64,000 nucleotides of DNA from Zobellella maritima. GTDB taxonomy: Bacteria > Pseudomonadota > Gammaproteobacteria > Enterobacterales > Aeromonadaceae. The number at the start of each line of letters is the position of its first letter. Within the stretch, counting starts at the first letter, position 1. The position numbers were made by a program, and so were the translations under genes. Where the stretch lies: the NCBI RefSeq assembly GCF_003075035.1, contig NZ_QCZE01000001.1:248001-312000 (forward strand), read 5' to 3'. The notes beneath the pieces were generated by a model that did no database searches, had not been told where the DNA came from, and saw nothing but the letters and a program-made list of their open reading frames with translations. This document shows, one piece after another, positions 57,802-64,000 of the stretch.

Positions 57802-59544
57802 TTATAACGAATGGGCGGTGCGATACCGGCCCTGGTAATCAAAAATCTTGTCTTTAATTTGCCAGCCCCGCTTCTTCTGGCGGGCAATCACGAAATCGGG
57901 ATGGCGGAACTTCTGGGCCTGCTCCAGGACCTCGTCCAGGCTGGTAAAGTTCGGCTCGGATCCGGGCGCCGGCCAGTGGGGCTGCACAAAGTCCCGATAA
58001 AACCGGCCCTGTTTGCCCTTGTCGTCGAAGCCTATCCATTGCTGCAGCTCGGTGCCGTCTTCGTCGTGGTAGGTGACCTTGAGCGCCGGACCGTACTTGC
58101 CCCTGGTCTGCGCCAGGCTCAGACCCGCGCAGCGTAGCACCAGGGCATCCTTCAGGGCCAGCGCCTCTTTTAGCTGTTTGTCCGGATCGACCAGCAGCTG
58201 GCCGCAGTGGCTGCATTCCCGGGCGGCGATGTCGTTTTCCTGCAGGCAGGCGGGGCAGGACTTGAAGCGAAAACGATAACCGCAGGGCTCTTTATTGCCG
58301 TCGTCATCTTCAAACAAGCCCTGGCACAGGCGGCCAAAATGTTCCAGCAGTTGGCCCTGTTGGTCCGTTCTGCCCCAGAAAATATTGGCGAAACCGCAGG
58401 CGGGGCAGGGCACCTGTACCTGGGTGGTGTCGGCGGCGGGCTTGGGCTCGCCCACCTCGGGCGCAAACAGATCCATGTTGTTGCCCGCGTAGTCGAGCAC
58501 CAGGCAGTCTTGCTTGCCCGGTGACAGCCGCAGGCCACGGCCGACGATCTGCTGATAGAGGGCCACCGACTGGGTGGGACGCAGCATGGCGATCAAGTCC
58601 ACATGGGGGGCATCGAAGCCGGTGGTCAGCACCGCCACATTGACCAGAAACTTCAGCTCCCGCTCCTTGAAACGGCGGATGATATCGTCTCGCTCGGGCC
58701 CCGGGGTACTGCCTGTGATCAGTGCGGTGTTATCTTCGGGCAGCAGGCCGGCGATTTCCTCGGCATGGCGCACGGTGGCGGCGAACAGCATCACTCCCTC
58801 ACGCCCGACGGCGTATTCCTCTATCTGCCGCACTATATGGGGGGTAACCCGGGGCTGGCGCGCCAGGGCCCGGTCCAGCTCCTGTTCGCTGAACAGCCCC
58901 TGCTCGAACAGCCGGGAAAAATCATAATGCACCACGGGGGCGTCTATCTGGACGGGCGGGCACAGATAGCCCTGCTTGATCATCAGCCGCAGCGGCAGCT
59001 CGAAGATGCACTGCCGGAAGAAGCGCGGCTCACGGCTGCGCACCATGCCGTGATAGTGCTGCTGGTAGATCCAGCCCAGCCCCAGCCGGTAGGGGGTGGC
59101 GGTCAGCCCCAGCACCTTGAGCCGGGTATTTTGCTTGGCGAGGTGACTAATTACCTGTCGGTACTGGTTGTCGTCTTCCATCGACACCCGATGGCATTCG
59201 TCGATGATCACCAGGCTGAAATCCCTAAAGGGCTCCAGGTTGCGAGCCACCGACTGCACCGAGCCAAACACCACCTGGGTATGGCTCTGCTTCTGCTTGA
59301 GCCCGGCGGAAAAAATCGCCGCATTCACCCCGTAAGACTGATACTTGGCGTGGTTCTGCTCGACCAGCTCCTTGACGTGGGCCAGCACCAACACTCGGCC
59401 ACGGGCGATGCGTGCCAGTTCGGCGATCACCAGGCTCTTGCCGGCGCCGGTGGGCAGCACCAGCACCGCCGGCTCGCTGTGGCGGCGAAAATACTCCAGG
59501 GTGCGGGTGACCGCTTCCTGCTGATAGGGTCTTAGGGTAAACAT
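57802..59544 (-). CDS. radD: DNA repair helicase RadD (YejH)
   Basis: A superfamily II helicase of 580 residues that partners SSB and RecA-dependent repair in E. coli. I chose [19 protein letters not shown] at 59544, which matches E. coli. Seen: [62 protein letters not shown]. Four-Cys zinc motifs follow ([32 protein letters not shown]). The frame upstream runs through a dispersed repeat and is not part of the protein. Confidence 0.95.
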   Translation of the reverse strand: MFTLRPYQQEAVTRTLEYFRRHSEPAVLVLPTGAGKSLVIAELARIARGRVLVLAHVKELVEQNHAKYQSYGVNAAIFSAGLKQKQSHTQVVFGSVQSVARNLEPFRDFSLVIIDECHRVSMEDDNQYRQVISHLAKQNTRLKVLGLTATPYRLGLGWIYQQHYHGMVRSREPRFFRQCIFELPLRLMIKQGYLCPPVQIDAPVVHYDFSRLFEQGLFSEQELDRALARQPRVTPHIVRQIEEYAVGREGVMLFAATVRHAEEIAGLLPEDNTALITGSTPGPERDDIIRRFKERELKFLVNVAVLTTGFDAPHVDLIAMLRPTQSVALYQQIVGRGLRLSPGKQDCLVLDYAGNNMDLFAPEVGEPKPAADTTQVQVPCPACGFANIFWGRTDQQGQLLEHFGRLCQGLFEDDDGNKEPCGYRFRFKSCPACLQENDIAARECSHCGQLLVDPDKQLKEALALKDALVLRCAGLSLAQTRGKYGPALKVTYHDEDGTELQQWIGFDDKGKQGRFYRDFVQPHWPAPGSEPNFTSLDEVLEQAQKFRHPDFVIARQKKRGWQIKDKIFDYQGRYRTAHSL

Positions 59545-59570
59545 CTTTTTTCTCTGAGTCTGGCGATGGC

Positions 59571-59648
59571 AGGCACAACACGCCGACGCGCAGCAAGTAC
59601 ATTGATGTATGCTCGACGACGGCATCCTTGCCGTCGTCGGTCGGCTTG
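59571..59648 (+). repeat. 78-bp dispersed repeat, copy B
   Basis: Same word order as copy A: GGCACAACACGCCGACGCG, TACATTGATGTATGCTCGAC, GGCATCC-TGCCGTC and GGTCGGCTTGG. It lies just upstream of radD. Confidence 0.75.
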
Positions 59649-59821
59649 GTTGCACCCTGCTATTCCACTGAAATATTGTGCGGCGAAAAGAGACAAAAAT
59701 ACGGTTAATTGGAACTTGCTGATAGCGGTTAAGGATAAACATATTTCAGCCAGTTATGAAACCAGCGGTGTGTTTTGGCAGGACACCAGGCAGACAGCAC
59801 TGAAGACAGAGGGCGGCTGGA

Positions 59822-59899
59822 AAGCCCCGTCGGCCGACCTTCCGCTTCAGGGATGACGCGACAGAGCGTATAGGGATGTATTTACAGCGTGTCGGCGGA
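59822..59899 (-). repeat. 78-bp dispersed repeat, copy C (inverted)
   Basis: Read on the minus strand it gives CGCCGACACGC, TACATCCCTATACGCTC, CATCCCTG and GGTCGGCCG, the same order as copies A and B, in the opposite orientation to B. Confidence 0.65.
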
Positions 59900-60043
59900 G
59901 GAGGCGTTTCAGCCGACTGACACCTGGCATGACTCACAGATCCTGTATCACCAGCAGCTTCAAACATCACATCAGGCCTCACATTTGCCCCGGAATAAGG
60001 TATCTTTAGCCTTTCTTTACGAACAACCGAGGCAAACTTCCCA

Positions 60044-61243
60044 ATGATCATCAAACCCAAGGTTCGTGGTTTTATTTGTACCACCACCCATCCCGTTGGT
60101 TGTGAAGCGAATGTGCGTGAACAAATCGCCTACGTCAAGGCCAAGGGCGGCCTGGAGCAGGGCCCCAAAAAGGTGCTGGTAATTGGGGCCTCCACCGGCT
60201 ATGGCCTGGCCTCGCGCATCAATGCCGCCTTCGGCAGCGGTGCCGCCACCATTGGCGTCTTCTTTGAAAAGCCGGGCACCGAGAAAAAGCCCGGCTCCGC
60301 CGGCTGGTACAATGCCGCCGCCTTCGACAAGGCCGCCAAGGAAGAAGGCCTGTATGCCAAGAGCATCAACGGCGACGCCTTCTCCAATGCCTGCCGCGAG
60401 CAGGTGATTGAGCTGATCAAACAGGATCTGGGACAGATCGACCTGGTGGTCTACTCTCTGGCCTCGCCGGTGCGCAAGATGCCCGACTCCGGTGAAGTGG
60501 TGCGCTCCGCGCTCAAGCCGATCGGCGAACCCTACAAGTCCACCGCCCTGGATACCAACAAGGATGTGCTGGTGGAAGCCGTGGTCGAGCCGGCCAACGA
60601 GCAGGAAATTGCCGATACCATCAAGGTGATGGGTGGCCAGGACTGGGAACTGTGGATGAATGCCCTGGCTGACGCCGGTGTGCTGGCCGACGGCGCCAGA
60701 TCCGTGGCCTATTCCTATATCGGTACCGATCTGACCTGGCCTATCTATTGGCACGGCACCCTGGGCAAGGCCAAGGAAGATCTGGACCGTGCCGCCCGCG
60801 CCATCGACGCCAAGCTGAAGGCCAAGGGCGGTTCCGCCAACGTGGCCGTGCTCAAGTCGGTGGTCACCCAGGCCTCTGCCGCCATTCCGGTGATGCCGCT
60901 GTATATTTCCATGGCCTTCAAGGTGATGAAGGAGCAAGGTATTCACGAAGGCTGCATCGAGCAGATCCAGCGTCTGTTTGCCGAGCGCCTGTACAGCGGC
61001 GAAGCCACCCCGCTCGACGAAAACCACCGTATCCGCCTGGACGACTGGGAGCTGCGCGACGAAGTGCAGAATGCCTGCCGCGAGATCTGGGCCCAGGTGA
61101 AAGACGACAACATCTACCAGCTGACCGACTATCAGGGCTACAAGGAAGAATTCCTGCGCCTGTTTGGTTTTGGTCTGACCGGCGTCGATTACGATGCCGA
61201 CGTCAACCCGGAAGTGAGCTTCGAGGTGATTGAGCTGGCCTGA
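60044..61243 (+). CDS. fabV: Enoyl-[ACP] reductase FabV
   Basis: A NADH-dependent trans-2-enoyl reductase of 399 residues that completes each cycle of fatty-acid elongation. It is typical of Vibrio, Pseudomonas and relatives and known for triclosan resistance. Seen: [15 protein letters not shown], the NADH contacts GVFFEKPG, the Tyr-x8-Lys active site in [20 protein letters not shown], and [15 protein letters not shown]. Strong terminator behind. Confidence 0.95.
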   Translation: MIIKPKVRGFICTTTHPVGCEANVREQIAYVKAKGGLEQGPKKVLVIGASTGYGLASRINAAFGSGAATIGVFFEKPGTEKKPGSAGWYNAAAFDKAAKEEGLYAKSINGDAFSNACREQVIELIKQDLGQIDLVVYSLASPVRKMPDSGEVVRSALKPIGEPYKSTALDTNKDVLVEAVVEPANEQEIADTIKVMGGQDWELWMNALADAGVLADGARSVAYSYIGTDLTWPIYWHGTLGKAKEDLDRAARAIDAKLKAKGGSANVAVLKSVVTQASAAIPVMPLYISMAFKVMKEQGIHEGCIEQIQRLFAERLYSGEATPLDENHRIRLDDWELRDEVQNACREIWAQVKDDNIYQLTDYQGYKEEFLRLFGFGLTGVDYDADVNPEVSFEVIELA

Positions 61244-61262
61244 GCCGGTTTAACACTTCGCT

Positions 61263-61300
61263 AAAAACCCCCTGCAGATGCTGTCTGCAGGGGGTTTTTG
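61263..61300 (+). terminator. Terminator after fabV
   Basis: A 16-bp stem AAAAACCCCCTGCAGA/TCTGCAGGGGGTTTTT with a 5-base loop. Confidence 0.9.
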
Positions 61301-61553
61301 TTTGCCTGCATGACAGCCCGGCATGGAGCTGTCCAGGCAAGGCGATGGATGGCCACCAGGACGCCGGTTTCCTGATCCCGGCCAGGTGGCTACCCTGTGC
61401 ATCAGGTTCAGGGAGAGTACGCGGACGTTAGGCGTGTGATACCGGCTACACTGTCAGCAGCGCCGACTTTCATGGCCGCCGCCTGTTTTCAGCGCAACAC
61501 AGCCGCAGGGCTGGCGGTCTGGTTGCCGTGTCAGCGATAACAAGGAGAATGCG
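61301..61553. other. Intergenic region after fabV
   Basis: No gene and no clear repeat. The start of the next gene is marked by AACAAGGAGAATGCG at its end. Confidence 0.4.
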
Positions 61554-62546
61554 ATGGCCGACGACAATCACTGGCAGTTGATAGCGGCAGACGAATTTTG
61601 CTGCCCGGCTGCCCCTACGGTTACCCGCTTTCAGCAGGCCTGGCAGCGGGTGCTGCGCATCCTCGGGCTACGTAGCAAGGACGCGGTGGAGCAGGGGGAT
61701 GACATCAGGTTGCCTGGCTACCGGGAGTTTGACCGAACGCCTGCGGTGACTGCCCTGGGCGAAGACCTGGCCGGATGGATTGAGGGTAATGAACACAGTG
61801 TCTGCTTTCTGCTGGATCCGCCGTTCAGTGGCTCTGCCGCCATCGTCCGAGACTGGGCCTGGCAACAGGGCTGGGTCATGCTGACTCCACCGGATATCGA
61901 GCTGGTGAGGGCGGTGCGGGTAGAGGAATGGTGGCAGCAACAAAAACTGATCGGTGGTCCCTGGGTGATTGATGATTTGGCCCGTTACCTGCTGCGTAGC
62001 GCCGATGGCCTGCGTTTTATCCGGGCGCTGTTGCCCAGGCTGCTGCACGGTGAATTCGGTCAGGGACTGGTCGTGTGTGACAGCTGGACCTTTGCTTTCC
62101 TGCGGCGGACCTGGCCACTCGGTTTGCCGCGGGTGTACTGCTTTGCCCCGGCCGAAACGGATTTGTTGCGTCAGGTGGGGATCAAGGGCTCGGATCGGCA
62201 GCTCCACCGGCTCGCCGCCCGGGCGCGGGGCAATGTCGGCCTGGCGCTGGCGTTATGGGCTTGTCGACTGAATGAAGACAGGGCGCTGCCAGAGCTGCCG
62301 CTGGAAGCGGACGATAGCACCGCCTTTGTGCTGTATTCACTGTTGTTGCACCGGGGCCTGAGCGGCGAGGGCTTGCAGCTGGTGCTGCCGGTGGTGGTGC
62401 CGGACCAGCTTAATGTGCAGCTGTTGCGGCTGGAACAGTTCGGCATTATCGAGCGGGAACGAGAGTGCTGGCGGCTGAGCGTGTATGGCTATCTGGCGGT
62501 ACGCGACTTTCTCGGCGGCCGGGATTATTTGCTGGACGACTTTTAA
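61554..62546 (+). CDS. Unrecognised protein coupled to an MscS channel
   Basis: A 330-residue soluble protein with no family I recognise. Residues 80-160 (CFLLDPPFSGSAAIVRDWAW, then GPWVIDDLARYLL, LVVCDSWTFAFLRR) have the alternating strands and helices of a P-loop NTPase, but the glycine-lysine loop is missing, so it may be a degenerate ATPase. The end (VVPDQLNVQLLRLEQFGIIE, ECWRLSVYGYLAVRDFLGG) looks like a winged helix. Start has AAGGAG. The stop is 9 bases before the MscS-type gene, so both are co-transcribed. A regulatory partner of the channel is a guess. Confidence 0.7.
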   Translation: MADDNHWQLIAADEFCCPAAPTVTRFQQAWQRVLRILGLRSKDAVEQGDDIRLPGYREFDRTPAVTALGEDLAGWIEGNEHSVCFLLDPPFSGSAAIVRDWAWQQGWVMLTPPDIELVRAVRVEEWWQQQKLIGGPWVIDDLARYLLRSADGLRFIRALLPRLLHGEFGQGLVVCDSWTFAFLRRTWPLGLPRVYCFAPAETDLLRQVGIKGSDRQLHRLAARARGNVGLALALWACRLNEDRALPELPLEADDSTAFVLYSLLLHRGLSGEGLQLVLPVVVPDQLNVQLLRLEQFGIIERERECWRLSVYGYLAVRDFLGGRDYLLDDF

Positions 62547-62555
62547 GGGGGAAGC

Positions 62556-63380
62556 ATGGATACGGAGCGGGTAGCCAGGTTATTCCGGGATATCACCACC
62601 CAGACACTGATTGAAGCCCTGATGGTGGTGGTGGCGGCGATAATGCTGGTGTGGCTGAGCCAGAAGCTGTTGCCCTGGCTGGCTGAAAGGCTGCACAGCA
62701 ACCGGCGGCTGTTTGTGCTGGCGCTGATCCCCACCACGCGCATCCTGGTGATTCTGGTTGCCCTGATCTGGATCGTGCCGTTGTTTATCGAGCCTTCGGT
62801 GCAGAATACCCTGGCGATTCTGGGGGCCGCCGGCCTGGCTATTGGTTTTGCGCTCAAGGATTATGTCAGCAGCCTGTTGGCGGGCATAGTGGCGGCCTAT
62901 GAGTTGCCCTACCGTCCCGGTGACTGGATCGAGGTAGAGGGCTGCTACGGCGAGGTGAGGCACGTCGGCATGCGGGTGGTGGAAATCGTGACAGCTGACG
63001 ATACCGTGGTGTTTGTGCCGCATCAGAAGCTGTGGACCGGACTTATCCGTAATGCCAACAACGGTGGCGCCAGTCTGATGTGTGTGGTGAGCTTTTATCT
63101 GGCGCCGGATCACGATGCTCATGAGGTTCGCAGGGTGCTGGAAGACGTGGCCCTGTCCAGTCCCTATCTCAAGCTGAGCCAGCCGGTGCTGGTGGTGCTG
63201 GAAGAGAAACCCTGGGGCACCCATTATCGTATCAAGGCCTATCCCATGGATCCGCGCCAGCAGTTCCAGTTTATGTCCGATATCACCGCCCGTGGCAAGA
63301 CAGCTTTGCGGCAGATGCCGGTAAGCTTTGCCCGCCTGCCCGCGGACTATGCCACCGGCGGTACTGAGATGAGTCCGTAA
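62556..63380 (+). CDS. MscS family mechanosensitive channel
   Basis: A 274-residue channel. Hydrophobic segments at about 15-40, 55-80 and the pore helix at about 85-110 (LAILGAAGLAIGFALKDYVS), followed by the beta domain signature PGDWIEVEGCYGEVRHVGMR and VFVPHQKLWTGLIRN. MscS channels release osmolytes on osmotic downshock. Length is close to E. coli MscS (286). Start has GGGGGAAGC. Confidence 0.92.
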   Translation: MDTERVARLFRDITTQTLIEALMVVVAAIMLVWLSQKLLPWLAERLHSNRRLFVLALIPTTRILVILVALIWIVPLFIEPSVQNTLAILGAAGLAIGFALKDYVSSLLAGIVAAYELPYRPGDWIEVEGCYGEVRHVGMRVVEIVTADDTVVFVPHQKLWTGLIRNANNGGASLMCVVSFYLAPDHDAHEVRRVLEDVALSSPYLKLSQPVLVVLEEKPWGTHYRIKAYPMDPRQQFQFMSDITARGKTALRQMPVSFARLPADYATGGTEMSP

Positions 63381-63993
63381 ACAGCGGTGAGGTTGCAAGG
63401 CAGAGAAACGATATAAAGGACCGATTTATACAGTGTCATCCGGCATCACTGCCGGTCAAGTCGTTTTGCATCAAGACCAGGGGAGCGCGTAGAGGGCACC
63501 CGATTGGCTCTGGCGGTAGCCCAACTGTGGGCGGCCACAGGGTGATAGAGTGTTGCTTAAAATTGGTAACTTCAAGAGTGCCGCAATGAGCGGTATGCCA
63601 ATCCCGGCGACCACCCTGACGGCACTCATTTCGAAAGGCTCATCGTGCGGAATTTTTTGTCTCATCGCTAAACGCAGCTCCCATACGCCTGTATGCCTCG
63701 ACGAGGAGGCCGTCAATACCCCAGTCCACTATGGTCGACCTCATCGATAACGACCATAGTGGTTGCCGGGGATTTTTGGAGGTCATCGACCAGCAAATCG
63801 GTGATACCTTTTACAAGGGCCGATTTTTGCTATTAGCTCACTCCTTCACGGGTGACCTTGATATTAACGTAGGGCACTATCCTCTCATGTCGGAGAGAGG
63901 AAAGCAGGCTCCCGGTGGCGAAGGTATATTCAAGGTGCGGGATCAGCCGAAATGTTTGCCGCGACGAATTGCGGGCTGGAAGAGGAGCAGGAT
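63381..63993. other. 3' end of the window without a confident gene
   Basis: Frames here are short and not protein-like in either direction. A weak minus-strand frame (about 63470-63660) reads SAVRVVAGIGIPLIAALLKL and might be a decayed membrane gene, but no start signal is seen. It includes the inverted repeat at 63726-63762. Confidence 0.35.
63726..63762. repeat. 12-bp perfect inverted repeat
   Basis: CCACTATGGTCG (63726-63737) and CGACCATAGTGG (63751-63762) form a 12-bp stem with a 13-base loop. No T-run follows, so it may be an operator or an element end rather than a terminator. Confidence 0.55.
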
Positions 63994-64000
63994 ATGGCCA
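63994..64000 (+). CDS. Possible start of a gene cut by the window end
   Basis: AGAGGAGCAGGAT precedes an ATG at 63994, a good ribosome binding site and spacing. Only two codons (Met-Ala) are visible, so nothing can be said about the product. Confidence 0.3.

Larger units (their letters stand above)
59545..60043. other. radD-fabV intergenic region with two repeat copies
   Basis: No gene is supported. It holds copies B and C of the 78-bp dispersed repeat in opposite orientation, about 170 bases apart. The fabV promoter should lie at about 59960-60030 but is not clearly recognisable. Confidence 0.5.

Overview
The window reads as chromosomal DNA of a free-living, GC-rich gammaproteobacterium. 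Three things point there: E. coli-like fused TrpGD and TrpCF proteins with a Trp-codon attenuator, the ybgC-tolQRAB-pal-cpoB / Lys-Val tRNA / nadA synteny, and the presence of cmoAB, ruvCAB, yebC, rluB and radD. The long light-stress type lipid operon and the GAPDH pair fit an aquatic relative of Aeromonas, Oceanimonas, Zobellella or Shewanella. That placement is inference from gene content, not a database match. Layout: bases 1-9500 are accessory. They hold an unrecognised membrane protein, an AT-richer NERD-domain membrane protein convergent with a PLD-nuclease/SF2-helicase/DUF3427 protein, two gene remnants, a TetR repressor with a tandem palindromic operator and its divergent small membrane protein, a frameshifted nucleoside deaminase, and a hipBA module with a broken hipA. 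Bases 9756-16720 are the complete trp operon on the minus strand: leader peptide with three Trp codons, attenuator, an extra 46-codon ORF, then trpE, trpGD, trpCF, trpB and trpA, all overlapping. Divergent from it lie rnm (yciV), yciO and rluB. Bases 19600-24600 (minus) couple cmoA-cmoB to a retropepsin-like lipoprotein, an inactive-transglutaminase membrane protein and an ATP-grasp ligase; yecE follows as a separate gene. Bases 25700-36800 (plus) carry aspS-nudB-yebC-ruvC-ruvA-ruvB and the Tol-Pal operon. A nine-gene tRNA array (4 Lys-UUU, 5 Val-UAC) and nadA come next. Bases 39200-43640 hold yeaD and gapA (minus) and a second, long GAPDH with yeaC (plus). Bases 43723-52859 form one tightly overlapping 11-gene operon behind repeated TTGTACA boxes: DUF523-DUF1722, a MerR regulator of the LitR/CarH kind, phrB, an NTF2-like protein, SDR, FAD oxidoreductase, DUF1365, cyclopropane-fatty-acid-type synthase, DUF2878, a chalcone-isomerase-like protein and DUF3833. 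It is the best candidate for an interesting, incompletely described system (photo-oxidative DNA repair plus membrane-lipid modification). The remainder holds yfbR, a DUF1244 gene, alaA, grxA, dacB, radD, fabV, an unrecognised gene coupled to an MscS-type channel, and a 3' end without clear genes. Several repeat families sit between genes: REP/BIME-like elements, three copies of a 78-bp element around dacB and radD, a 79-bp tandem palindromic repeat, a heptamer array abutting ruvC, and 63-bp repeats inside tolA.
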